A stretch of 64,000 nt of DNA from Pantoea sp. Ap-967 (GTDB lineage Bacteria; Pseudomonadota; Gammaproteobacteria; Pseudomonadales; Pseudomonadaceae): contig NZ_VWXK01000002.1 in the NCBI RefSeq assembly GCF_011752565.1, positions 248,001-312,000 of the forward strand. The letters are read 5' to 3'. The notes beneath the pieces are model-generated. The model had not been told where the DNA came from and made no database searches. It saw only the letters and a program-made list of their open reading frames with translations. The translations under genes and the position numbers were made by a program. Shown one piece after another: positions 34,052 to 42,480 of this stretch. Every line of letters starts with the position of its first letter. Position 1 is the first letter of the stretch.

Positions 34052-35029
34052 ATGTCCCGTACCATTCTGATTACCGGCCCCGAACTGGCCGCCGAGGCCA
34101 TGCAACTTGCCGCCGACCAGGGCGTCAGGGTCGTCCCCACCACGCCCTATCTGGCGGAGCAAGATCTGGTCGAAATCATCCGCGCAGAGCAGCCCGATGC
34201 CATCGTGGTACGCCAAGGCACCCTGACCCGTGCCATGATTGAGGCCGGCGCGAAGCTGAAGCTGATTGCCAAGCACGGCGTCGGTTTCAACACGATTGAT
34301 ATACAGGCCGCTGCCGAGCGCGGGATACCGGTGTCGATCGCGGTGGGTGCCAACGCACAGTCGGTGGCCGAGCATGCATTCGCCCTGATGTTCAGCGTGG
34401 CCCGCCAGACCGCCCTGCTCGATGCGCGCATGCGTGACGGCCACTGGGACAAGGCCTCGGCCAATGGCATCGAGTTGTCCGGCAAGACCCTGGGCCTGGT
34501 CGGCCTGGGCTCGATCGGCAGCGTGCTGATGGACCTGGTGGCGCCGCTGCGCATGAAGGTCAAGGTGTTTGACCCCTACCTGAAGCAGCTGCCAGAGCGC
34601 GCCCATGTCGAGCGCGAAGAGGATTTCGATCGCCTGCTGGCTGAAAGCGATATCATTAGCCTGCACTGCCCGCTGACCGAGACCAATCACAACCTGATCG
34701 GTGCCGAGCAGCTCGCACGCATGCGATCAGGCGCCATCCTGATCAATACTGCCCGCGGCGAACTGATCGATACCGCCGCCTTGGTGCAAGCGCTCAGCGA
34801 ACGCCGTATCGCCGGTGCCGGCCTGGACACCTTCAACCCAGAGCCGCCACCGTCCGACAGCCCGCTGTGGGGCCTGCCAACACTGGTCGCCACACCGCAC
34901 GTCGGCGCCAACACCACCGAGGCCCGCGACCGCGTCGGCCTGGTTTGTGTCGGGCAGATTCTCGAAATCCTGGCAGGCAATGCTCTGGATCCGCGTTGTG
35001 TGGTCAACCGCCACCTGATCGATAGCTGA
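34052..35029 (+). CDS. D-isomer-specific 2-hydroxyacid dehydrogenase (PGDH-like, 325 aa)
   Basis: NAD(P)-dependent dehydrogenase. The Rossmann core has LGLVGLGSIGSVLMDL (about residues 150-165). The catalytic Arg lies in INTARGELIDT, the Glu in GLDTFNPEPPPSD and the His in LVATPHVGANTTEARD. Start at 34052, supported by AAGGTG upstream. It precedes an MFS transporter gene by 80 bp and has its own operator-bearing promoter. It probably oxidises or reduces a 2-hydroxy/2-oxo acid linked to the neighbouring aldolase and lactonase. Confidence 0.87.
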   Translation: MSRTILITGPELAAEAMQLAADQGVRVVPTTPYLAEQDLVEIIRAEQPDAIVVRQGTLTRAMIEAGAKLKLIAKHGVGFNTIDIQAAAERGIPVSIAVGANAQSVAEHAFALMFSVARQTALLDARMRDGHWDKASANGIELSGKTLGLVGLGSIGSVLMDLVAPLRMKVKVFDPYLKQLPERAHVEREEDFDRLLAESDIISLHCPLTETNHNLIGAEQLARMRSGAILINTARGELIDTAALVQALSERRIAGAGLDTFNPEPPPSDSPLWGLPTLVATPHVGANTTEARDRVGLVCVGQILEILAGNALDPRCVVNRHLIDS

Positions 35030-35109
35030 TTGCGCTCCCTCGCGCCGCTTTGCGAGAAGGGGCGCTTTCACCTTGCACCACTCCAGAAGAAAAACAATTG
35101 GAGAGCACC

Positions 35110-36438
35110 ATGACTTCAACTACATCTACGCCAGATGACCTCGAACGCAGCACCATGCGGCGCGTTGCCTGGCGCCTACTGCCTTTTCTGATCGTCTGCT
35201 ACCTGATCGCGATCATCGATCGCGGCAACATTGGCATGGCTTCGCTGCAAATGAACCAGGACCTGGAACTGTCCGCCAAAGTCTTCGGTTTTGCCAGCAG
35301 CCTGTTCTTCTTTGCCTACTTCCTGATCGAAGTGCCCAGCAACCTGGCCATGCAGCGCTATGGCGCACGAATCTGGATCGCCCGGATCATGATCACCTGG
35401 GGCCTGGTTTCCGCCGGCACGGCGTTCGTCCAGGGCGCTAACTCGCTGTACGTTATGCGCTTCCTGCTGGGTGCCGCCGAAGCGGGCTTCTTCCCGGGCG
35501 TGCTGCTCTACCTTACCTACTGGTTGCCCTCGGCCTACCGTGCCCGCATGGTGGCGCTGTTCATGGTGGCGATCCCAGCTGCCAACTTCATCGGCTCGCC
35601 GCTGTCCGGCCTGCTGCTGAGTCTGGACGGCTGGATGGGCATGCGCGGCTGGCACTGGCTGTTCATCCTCGAAGGCATCCCCGCCGTGCTGCTGGGCATC
35701 GCCTGCCTGTTCGTACTCACCGACCGCCCTGAGCAAGCCAAGTGGCTTAGCGACGAGCAGCGCCGCTGGTTGACCCAACGTCTGGCCAGCGAAGCCGCGA
35801 AGAAGACCGCCATCGGCCATATCTCACTGTGGAAACTGCTGCGCCACAAGGATATCTGGGTACTGGCGCTGATCTACTCCGGGGCTTCCGCCGCTGGCAG
35901 CACCATGAGCGTCTGGGCGCCACAACTGCTGAAAACCTTCGGTCTCAGTGCCATGGAGATCGGCCTGGTCAATGCCATCCCGTATGGCATCGCCTCGGTC
36001 GTGATGATCATCTGGGGGCGTAGCTCCGACCGCACTGGGGAGCGCCGCTGGCACACTGCGATGACCATGCTGCTGATCGCCGCTGGCCTGCTGATGACCT
36101 TGTTCACCTCCTCGCTGCCGGCCACGGTGGTGATGCTGACCATGGTGCTGGTGGGTGCCTACTCGATGAAAGGGCCGTTCTGGGCGCTGGTATCGGGCTG
36201 GCTGTCATCGTCCACCGCAGCTGCAGGGTTGGCTGCCGTGGGGGCGATGGCCAACCTGATTGGGGGCGGTCTGATGGTCAATGCCTACGGCGCCATTCAC
36301 GACGCTACCGGCAGCTACGCGCTGGCACTGATGCCACTCGCGGCACTGTGCACCCTGGCCGGCATCGCGGTTCTGGTGATCGGCCGCAAACGCCAGCGTG
36401 AGCAGGCTGAAGCGGCCACCACTGTCAGCGCCAAGTAA
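35110..36438 (+). CDS. MFS transporter, ACS family (442 aa)
   Basis: A close relative of the transporter at 30495-31829: FLIVCYLIAIIDRGNIGMASLQM, FFFAYFLIEVPSNLAMQRYGARIWIARIMITWG and FLLGAAEAGFFPGVLLYLTYWLPSAYRARM. The start at 35110 (MTSTTSTPDD) gives family length; the upstream extension lacks features. It is cotranscribed with the hydroxyacid dehydrogenase, so it probably imports that enzyme's substrate or a precursor. Confidence 0.88.
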   Translation: MTSTTSTPDDLERSTMRRVAWRLLPFLIVCYLIAIIDRGNIGMASLQMNQDLELSAKVFGFASSLFFFAYFLIEVPSNLAMQRYGARIWIARIMITWGLVSAGTAFVQGANSLYVMRFLLGAAEAGFFPGVLLYLTYWLPSAYRARMVALFMVAIPAANFIGSPLSGLLLSLDGWMGMRGWHWLFILEGIPAVLLGIACLFVLTDRPEQAKWLSDEQRRWLTQRLASEAAKKTAIGHISLWKLLRHKDIWVLALIYSGASAAGSTMSVWAPQLLKTFGLSAMEIGLVNAIPYGIASVVMIIWGRSSDRTGERRWHTAMTMLLIAAGLLMTLFTSSLPATVVMLTMVLVGAYSMKGPFWALVSGWLSSSTAAAGLAAVGAMANLIGGGLMVNAYGAIHDATGSYALALMPLAALCTLAGIAVLVIGRKRQREQAEAATTVSAK

Positions 36439-36454
36439 GCCATAGCCGCAGCTT

Positions 36455-36488
36455 CGATGCCCACCTTCCGCAGGGAATGTGGGCATCG
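36455..36488 (+). terminator. Terminator-like hairpin after the MFS gene
   Basis: CGATGCCCAC and GTGGGCATCG form a perfect 10-bp stem around a 14-nt loop, followed by TCTTT, 16 bp after the transporter stop and 34 bp before the next gene. Confidence 0.65.
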
Positions 36489-36521
36489 TCTTTCCAGAAC
36501 AACAAAAATCGAGGAATACCG

Positions 36522-37439
36522 ATGAATTTCTCCCGCCGCCAATTCTTGCAGGCAGGGGGCGCACTGGGCGCTGCCGCTTCCATGGGTGCCCTGGCCAATG
36601 TGCCCTTCAGTCATGGTGATGCACAGCCACGCCTGACGCCTCCAGCGGGCAGTGTCGACTGCCATATGCATCTGTACGACAGCCGCGTTCCAGCAGCCCC
36701 AGGCGCGGCCTTGCTGCCACCGGATGCTTCGCTGGAAGACTACCGCCAGTTGCAGCAACGCCTGGGTATCCGCCGCTTGGTCATCGTTACACCGTCGACC
36801 TATGGCACTGACAACCGAGTAATGCTCGACGGTCTGCTGCGCAGCCGTGGCGATGCCCGTGGCGTTGCAGTGGTGGCCAGCTCGGTCACCGACAGCGAGC
36901 TCGCCGACCTGCACAAGGCAGGTGTACGTGGCATCCGCTTCAACCTCAGCGTCGGCAGCCAGGCACTCGACGGCATCGAACAGCTGGCGGCGCGGGTCGA
37001 TGAACTGGGCTGGAATGTGCAGGTCGCGCCAGGCCCACTGCTGCCCGACGTGGCGCCACGGCTGCTGGCCCTGCCTGCCAAGGTGGTCATTGATCATATG
37101 GGCCATGTACCACAACCGGAGGGGCTTAAGTCCGAGGCCTATGCGGCGCTGGTACGGCTTCTGGACAGCGACCGAGGTTGGGTCAAGCTTTCGGCGCCTT
37201 ACCTGCGTTCGAAAACCGGCGCGCCGCAGTTCAAAGATGTCGGGCGCGTCGCCAGTGCTCTGATCAGTCACCGCCCGGATCGCATGCTGTGGGGGAGTGA
37301 CTGGCCGCACCCGACGCTTGCTCAAGACCAGAAGCCCGACGACGGGCTAATCCTTGACTTGCTGATGGACTGGGCGCCGCAGGCGCGCGTGCAGGCTTTG
37401 ATCCTGCGCGACAACCCGGTGCAGCTCTACGGCTTCTGA
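36522..37439 (+). CDS. Tat-exported amidohydrolase-family protein (305 aa)
   Basis: Starts [22 protein letters not shown], a clear twin-arginine signal, so the enzyme should act in the periplasm. The amidohydrolase_2 domain follows: H-x-H in [20 protein letters not shown] in the middle, and [10 protein letters not shown] with the catalytic Asp near the C-terminus. It is about 15-20% shorter than the cytoplasmic relative at 24167-25210. GAGGAA upstream supports the start. A role as periplasmic lactonase or decarboxylase of an aromatic or sugar lactone is inferred from family only. Confidence 0.85.
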   Translation: MNFSRRQFLQAGGALGAAASMGALANVPFSHGDAQPRLTPPAGSVDCHMHLYDSRVPAAPGAALLPPDASLEDYRQLQQRLGIRRLVIVTPSTYGTDNRVMLDGLLRSRGDARGVAVVASSVTDSELADLHKAGVRGIRFNLSVGSQALDGIEQLAARVDELGWNVQVAPGPLLPDVAPRLLALPAKVVIDHMGHVPQPEGLKSEAYAALVRLLDSDRGWVKLSAPYLRSKTGAPQFKDVGRVASALISHRPDRMLWGSDWPHPTLAQDQKPDDGLILDLLMDWAPQARVQALILRDNPVQLYGF

Positions 37440-37675
37440 TCGCCTGGGGGTAAGCTTCGATGCCCCTGATGCCGACGAAAGTGGCTGGGCGCCATGCCTT
37501 CGTGCTTGCGAAAGCACCGGGCGAAATAGCTTTCGTCGGAAAATCCGCAGACCGCAGCCACCTGGCCTACAGGCTGGGTGCTACCCAGCAGCAGCGTACG
37601 CGCCAACTGCAGGCGCTGCTCGGTCAGGTACAGTGAAAACGACTTGCCGGTCTCCTTGCGCAGCAGTGCCGTGCA
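37427..37675 (-). pseudogene. AraC/XylS-family regulator, C-terminal HTH fragment
   Basis: Reads [20 protein letters not shown], then [45 protein letters not shown]: the second helix-turn-helix of an AraC-family protein, complete to its usual end. The first HTH and sensor domain are missing; upstream the same frame continues into an FAH-family fragment without a stop. Its stop lies inside the 3' end of the convergent amidohydrolase gene. Confidence 0.78.
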
Positions 37676-37948
37676 CGGCGCCGACTGGTCGAAGCCCTTG
37701 GCCCAGTCCCATGGGCGGCCAAACTTCTTGGCCGTGGCCTGCAGGTCGCGGCGAGTCAGGTCCAGGCCGACGGCATAGCCGCATACGTGGTCCAGGGCGT
37801 CGACAGGGTCGATGTCAACGCCGCCCTTGCCGATAGCTACCACCAGTTCCACTTCATGGTGCAGGTCGAACGTGAGGGATGGGTAAGCAATTGCGGTTGC
37901 ATCCGCCACCACCGCGTCAGCGGGCTTCATGAAGAAGAAGATGGTGCA
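37676..37948 (-). pseudogene. Fumarylacetoacetate hydrolase-family fragment (middle of gene)
   Basis: About 90 residues of an FAH-family protein: [38 protein letters not shown] (with the metal-binding E-x-E type region) and [36 protein letters not shown]. Both ends are missing: the first 50 or so residues are replaced by an inverted LysR fragment, and everything after FDQSAP is replaced in frame by an AraC fragment. It is a chimeric open frame made by deletions, not a working enzyme. Confidence 0.8.
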
Positions 37949-38126
37949 GAGCGGTTTGGGCGTCTCGCTGGTCCCCATGGTCGGGCTGTGGCTCGAACAG
38001 CAGCACAGCGTGCGGGTAATCGAGTTGGGCGAGTTGCAGTTCCACAGAGAACTGGTGCTGATCGAGCGTCACTCCGTGCGCCAGCGCCCGTTACAGCAGC
38101 TGTTTCGCCACTGCCTTATCCGGTAA
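37941..38126 (+). pseudogene. LysR-family regulator, C-terminal remnant
   Basis: The frame reads [12 protein letters not shown], then [38 protein letters not shown] and a stop. The GLGVSLVPM segment followed by a short strand and a final helix matches the end of LysR effector domains. All upstream sequence, including the HTH, is absent and replaced by the inverted FAH fragment. Confidence 0.7.
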
Positions 38127-38202
38127 GGAGGCCTGAAGTTGCAGGCCTCATTCAGCCACGCCGGGCTCAGGAAAGGCTGATCAGGCAATTCACGATGACG
38201 CT

Positions 38203-38274
38203 TTATTCATCGGTATCGCACTGCATGCCCGAGCGCAACACGCCGTAGCGCAATGGCGCGTAGTCGTTAGTCTT
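38203..38274 (-). other. Unidentified short C-terminal-looking coding remnant
   Basis: Between the LysR remnant and the OprB gene a minus-strand frame reads SKTNDYAPLRYGVLRSGMQC then DTDE and stops; a stop codon also lies directly upstream, so it cannot be a gene. It looks like the tail of a lost enzyme gene, but I cannot name the family. The rest of 38127-38292 shows nothing. Confidence 0.3.
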
Positions 38275-38292
38275 AGATCAATGACGGTGCGC

Positions 38293-39645
38293 TTAGAAAT
38301 TCCAGTACATACTGGTCTGCCACAAGAAAGCATCACCGCGTTTTGGCACGAGCGTAGGATTGTCCTGGTAAGTAAGGCCGTTGATCCAGTAGATCCCTTT
38401 GGTGACACGGAAGGCATGAGAAAGTGATACTGCCGTGATGGTGTCGGCCGGTTCCAATCCCTGTTCGCCCAGCACTTCGCGAAAGTCTTTGCTTATGAAC
38501 GAACGGGTAAAGCCGAGCGAAGTCATGTCACGTGGTCGCCCAGGGAACAGGCCAATGTCGAACAGCGTCGCCTGGATATCACCGTGGTAGGCGTTGCGGT
38601 CCTCCGGCGCCCAGCTCGCCTTGGTGTCCAGGTACAGCCCTTGCGGGGTGCCCGGGGTAGGCGTAGTCAACTGCACGGTGTTGGCCACATAGGCGCCATA
38701 GTTACTGTCGGTCGGCTGCTGGCTCTTGAAGTAGGTGTAGTGGGAAGTGTTGTAGATCACACCCGCGCGGAACCACTGCGAGCGGCTGTTTTCACTGGGC
38801 TCGACCTTGTAACCGAACTCGTTGACGAAGATCGGGTTGGCGCCATCCACTCGCAACTTCAAACCGGATGGGTTCTTCTGCACATCGGCCAGGAAGCCTT
38901 CCGGGGTCATGCTGCGGCTAATGGATGAATGGTTGTACCAGCGCTTGCTGCTGTCGCGGAAGGTGACGTCGAATGCCGGCGTCGGCGCATTCAGGCTGAG
39001 GCCTACCTGCACCGGGATTACACTGGTCGGGCCCAGGGCCGCGGATGCCGAGTTGCCGCCCAGGATCATGCCGTAGAACTGCCGAATCAGCGGATAGAAG
39101 CCGTATTGCAATTCCAGCTTGCCGTCATTCAACGGCTGGTTCACGGCGAGGATCGCCACGTTGTTCAGGCGCGGGTAACCGTCCTCGTAGTTGGACGTCT
39201 GCCATTGCGGGGTGAACGTCAATTGCGCGCCTTTACTGAAACCGATGCGCTCCAGGTCATACGTTATGTTCAGGGCCAGGCTCTGGCTCCAGGTGAAGTT
39301 CTGCCCGCCGTATTCTTGCGGGTTGCGGTTCTGGCCCTTGAGGTCGTACATGGCCATCGGGTTCCAGCTCAACTGCATGCCAATACCCTGATCGGCAAGA
39401 TCGGAACGCAGCCCATCGACATCTCCCAGCATTGACTCGCAGACCGAAGGCGCACGAATGACCGCGGTGGCCCGCGAGCTGAACTGGTCGAAATACTCGC
39501 AACTGTTACGTGGCGGGGCCTCGGCGGCCTGGACCGTCGTCTCTGCTTCTTCGCTCGAAACCGCGAAAACAGCACTAGCAAACAGCGATGAACCTAACAG
39601 TACGGCAAAGGATGGCAGGCATCTGCCCATTGGACTTTTAAGCAC
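38293..39645 (-). CDS. OprB-family carbohydrate-selective porin (450 aa)
   Basis: Outer-membrane porin of the OprB family. After a signal peptide (LPSFAVLLGSSLFASAVFA) come SVCESMLGDVDGLRSDLADQGIGMQLSWNPMAMYDLKG, GGQNFTWSQSLALNITYDLER and a C-terminal aromatic strand WQTSMYWNF. The start is taken as GTG at 39645 because GGGAG lies 7 nt upstream; an inner ATG at 39630 is the alternative. OprB porins pass glucose and other sugars. It faces the glycoside 3-oxidase gene (39896), so it may serve glycoside or sugar uptake for that island. Confidence 0.83.
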   Translation of the reverse strand: MLKSPMGRCLPSFAVLLGSSLFASAVFAVSSEEAETTVQAAEAPPRNSCEYFDQFSSRATAVIRAPSVCESMLGDVDGLRSDLADQGIGMQLSWNPMAMYDLKGQNRNPQEYGGQNFTWSQSLALNITYDLERIGFSKGAQLTFTPQWQTSNYEDGYPRLNNVAILAVNQPLNDGKLELQYGFYPLIRQFYGMILGGNSASAALGPTSVIPVQVGLSLNAPTPAFDVTFRDSSKRWYNHSSISRSMTPEGFLADVQKNPSGLKLRVDGANPIFVNEFGYKVEPSENSRSQWFRAGVIYNTSHYTYFKSQQPTDSNYGAYVANTVQLTTPTPGTPQGLYLDTKASWAPEDRNAYHGDIQATLFDIGLFPGRPRDMTSLGFTRSFISKDFREVLGEQGLEPADTITAVSLSHAFRVTKGIYWINGLTYQDNPTLVPKRGDAFLWQTSMYWNF

Positions 39646-39804
39646 GTCATGACTCCCGAAGTTCTTGTAGTTTTTACGGAGACCTCCGCAACTTGCGGAC
39701 TTGCGGCACCAGTAGTCCACAGCCTCCGGCAACTTAGAAATCGTTTATGACGAGCACCCGTTATCTTGATTGTTTATGCCTCGCACGCGTCCATCATGTT
39801 GATG

Positions 39805-39818
39805 GATAAGCCGTTATC
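39805..39818. promoter_or_regulatory. Possible operator (GATAA-N4-TTATC) between OprB and the glycoside oxidase
   Basis: GATAAGCCGTTATC is a 14-bp interrupted palindrome 78 bp upstream of the GMC oxidase gene. It occurs once, so support is weak. The remaining bases between 39646 and 39895 show no other signal. Confidence 0.3.
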
Positions 39819-39895
39819 GATATTTATCATGCCACCCCAGCGCTATTGGCCGCACATACTTCCAGGCTGTTAGCCACTCGCGGAGAATTCCAATA

Positions 39896-41422
39896 ATGCG
39901 TAACGCGATGATTGATGTAGATGTGCTGATAGTGGGGAGCGGGCCGGTCGGTGCTACCTGTGCGCGCCTGCTTGTCGATGATGGGCAGTTGAACGTGCTG
40001 ATGGTCGATGCCGGCCCACTGCTCACCCAGCGCGCCGGCCAGCATGTGCGCAACCTGGCCGAACAGCCGCGCCTCGAGGCCCAGGTCGCCGCCCAAGGTC
40101 CAACTGCTTTCCGCTACAGCGTGCCCAGCATGCCCGAACGCGCCAACGCCGCCGTTTCGGGTGACTATCGCCTTGAACACCTGGTGCGGCCCGGCACCCA
40201 CCTGCCCAACGGCGAACGCTGGGGTGACCTGCCGGCGGCCGCCTGCTCGACCAACGTCGGCGGCATGGGCGCTCACTGGACCTGCGCCTGCCCGCCGCCG
40301 GCCGAGGGCGAAGCCATCAGCTTCATTCCCGCTGCCCAGATGCAGGCCGCCCTGGCCAAGGCCAGGGAGCTGCTGCAGGTCACCGCTGCTGCCTATCCGG
40401 ATACCCCGGTCAGCCAGCGCCTGCGCGAACGCCTGGGCAGCGCCTTTGCCGATGTCACCACGGCCACCCGCGCCGTGCAGCGCATGCCCCTGGCCTGCAG
40501 CAGCGACAACACGCAACGCCGCTGGAGCGGCAGCGATACGATTCTCGGCACGCTGGCGGAGCCGTCGGGCCGTCCTGAGCGATTCGAGATCCGCCACGAC
40601 ACGGCCTGCCTCCAGTTGCGCGTGAAGCACGACCGCATCGTCGGCGCGGACCTGCTGGATCGCGCCAGCGGCACCCGCTACCAGGTCGACGCGAAGACCG
40701 TGATCGTCGCTGCCGATGCACTGCGCACTCCACAACTGTTGTGGGCCTCGGGCATCCGCCCCGAAGCACTGGGCCGCTACCTCAACGACCAGCCCCAAGT
40801 GGTGCATGCCGTGCGCCTGGATGCCGACGAATGTGGCATCAGCCAGTCAGGCGCCGACCCGACCGTGGGCGTGTATTGGGTCCCCTACGACCGCCAGCAC
40901 CACCCGTTCCACGGCCAGGTGATGCAGATGGAAGCCTGCCCGGTGGCCCTGGCCGACGAGGCCCAGGCGGATGTCGAACACATCGTGGCCATGGGCTGGT
41001 TCTGTTGCAAGCAGGACATCCGCGCACAAGACCGCGTGCACTTCAGCGAAACCGAAAAGGACTTCCTCGGCCTGCCGGCCATGACCCTCGACTACAGCCT
41101 CACTGACCGCGACCTGGAACAGGTCGGCAAGGCCCGTGACCTGCTGCAACGCGCCGGCAAGGCGTTGGGCACGCCGCTAGGAGAGGCGCCGCTGATGCTG
41201 CCACCCGGCAGTTCCCTGCACTATCAGGGCACCACGCGCATGGGTGAAGCGGACGATGGCACCAGCGTTTGCGACGACCATGGCCAGGTGTGGCGTTTCC
41301 ACAACCTCTACGTCGCCGGTAACGGCGTGATCCCCACGCCGACTGCCTGCAACCCGACGCTGACCAGCGTCGCCCTCGCCGTGCGTACCTGCGAGCGTAT
41401 CCTCCAGGAGCGGCGTCCATGA
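39896..41422 (+). CDS. GMC-family FAD oxidoreductase, glycoside 3-oxidase (CarA / pyranose 2-oxidase-like) (508 aa)
   Basis: FAD enzyme probably oxidising the sugar 3-OH of a C- or O-glycoside. N-terminal FAD motif VLIVGSGPVGATCARLLVDDG; TNVGGMGAHWTCACP matches the flavin-attachment/clamp region of pyranose oxidases. The catalytic pair is H442 (SSLHYQGTTRMG) and N486 (ACNPTLTS). Length and motifs match bacterial C-glycoside 3-oxidases of the CarA type. It has no signal peptide, so it acts in the cytoplasm. It overlaps the next gene by 4 nt and is first of a three-gene operon with sugar-isomerase and Gfo/Idh/MocA genes; both C-deglycosidase subunits lie 7 kb away. Confidence 0.8.
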   Translation: MRNAMIDVDVLIVGSGPVGATCARLLVDDGQLNVLMVDAGPLLTQRAGQHVRNLAEQPRLEAQVAAQGPTAFRYSVPSMPERANAAVSGDYRLEHLVRPGTHLPNGERWGDLPAAACSTNVGGMGAHWTCACPPPAEGEAISFIPAAQMQAALAKARELLQVTAAAYPDTPVSQRLRERLGSAFADVTTATRAVQRMPLACSSDNTQRRWSGSDTILGTLAEPSGRPERFEIRHDTACLQLRVKHDRIVGADLLDRASGTRYQVDAKTVIVAADALRTPQLLWASGIRPEALGRYLNDQPQVVHAVRLDADECGISQSGADPTVGVYWVPYDRQHHPFHGQVMQMEACPVALADEAQADVEHIVAMGWFCCKQDIRAQDRVHFSETEKDFLGLPAMTLDYSLTDRDLEQVGKARDLLQRAGKALGTPLGEAPLMLPPGSSLHYQGTTRMGEADDGTSVCDDHGQVWRFHNLYVAGNGVIPTPTACNPTLTSVALAVRTCERILQERRP

Positions 41423-42480
41423 TCACCCTCAAAGGCCCTTCGCTGTTCGTCGCCCAGTTCATGGGTGACAGCGCCCCTTTCGACACCTTGGACCACCTGG
41501 CGGAGTGGGCCGCCGGGCTGGGCTACAAGGCATTGCAGCTGCCGTGTGATCCGCGCCTCTTCGACCTGCAGCAGCTGGCGAGCAGCCAGGCCTACGCCGA
41601 CGACATTGGTGGTCGCCTGGACCGCCATGGCCTGGTGATCAGTGAGCTGTCCACCCATTTGCAAGGCCAGCTAATCGCCGTGCACCCGGCCTATGACACC
41701 CTGTTCGATGCCTTCGCCCCGCGCGCCTTGCGCGGCGACCCCGGCGCCCGTCGCCAATGGGCCACCGAACAGGTGGCCCTGGCGGCGCGTGCGTCCGGCC
41801 GCCTGGGGTTGTCGGCCCATGCGACCTTCTCCGGGTCGCTGGCCTGGCCTTATCTGTATCCCTGGCCGCAGCGCCCGCAAGGGCTGGTGGAACTTGCCTT
41901 CGAGGAACTGGGCAAGCGCTGGCGCCCGCTGCTCGACGCCTTCGACCGCCACGGCGTGGACGTGTGCTTCGAGCTGCACCCGGGCGAAGACCTGCATGAC
42001 GGGATCAGCTTCGAGCGTTTTCTCGACGTGGTCGACCAGCACCCGCGGGCAAAACTGCTGTACGACCCGAGCCACCTGCACCTACAGCAGATCGACTACC
42101 TGGTCTTCATCGACCATTACCACGCCCGCATCGGTGCCTTCCACGTCAAGGATGCCGAATTCCGCCCCGATGGCCGCCAGGGTGTCTATGGCGGCTACGG
42201 CGACTGGATCTCCCGCGCCGGCCGCTTTCGCTCGCTGGGCGACGGGCAGATCGACTTCAAGGCGATTTTCTCGCGCCTGGCCGCCAACGACTATGCCGGC
42301 TGGGCCACGCTGGAATGGGAATGCTGCCTCAAGCACCCCGAGGCGGGTGCCCGTGAAGGCGCGCGCTTCATCGATGAGCACATCATCCATGTGGCGCAGC
42401 ACGCCTTCGACGACTTTGCCCGCAGCGCCGTCGACCAGGCGCAGCTATCACAGATACTGGGCCTTGGAGGTGAGCGATGA
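41419..42480 (+). CDS. Sugar phosphate isomerase/epimerase-family TIM-barrel enzyme (353 aa)
   Basis: Xylose-isomerase-like barrel with the usual four metal ligands visible: E185 (CFELHPGED), D216 (LLYDPSHL), H242 (GAFHVKDAEF) and E299 (ATLEWECCLKHP). Members of this family act on 3-keto-glycosides or hydrate 2-hydroxy-3-oxo-glucal in the 3-oxo (levoglucosan-type) pathways. Here it is coupled by ATGA overlaps to the glycoside oxidase before it and a Gfo/Idh/MocA dehydrogenase after it. I infer a hydratase or second lyase acting on the 3-oxo sugar; the exact step is not readable. Confidence 0.75.
   Translation: MITLKGPSLFVAQFMGDSAPFDTLDHLAEWAAGLGYKALQLPCDPRLFDLQQLASSQAYADDIGGRLDRHGLVISELSTHLQGQLIAVHPAYDTLFDAFAPRALRGDPGARRQWATEQVALAARASGRLGLSAHATFSGSLAWPYLYPWPQRPQGLVELAFEELGKRWRPLLDAFDRHGVDVCFELHPGEDLHDGISFERFLDVVDQHPRAKLLYDPSHLHLQQIDYLVFIDHYHARIGAFHVKDAEFRPDGRQGVYGGYGDWISRAGRFRSLGDGQIDFKAIFSRLAANDYAGWATLEWECCLKHPEAGAREGARFIDEHIIHVAQHAFDDFARSAVDQAQLSQILGLGGER

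Noticed and set aside
37929..38126. A 65-aa plus-strand gene
   Set aside because: Its sequence is only the C-terminus of a LysR effector domain, without a start region or ribosome site, so it is listed as a remnant.
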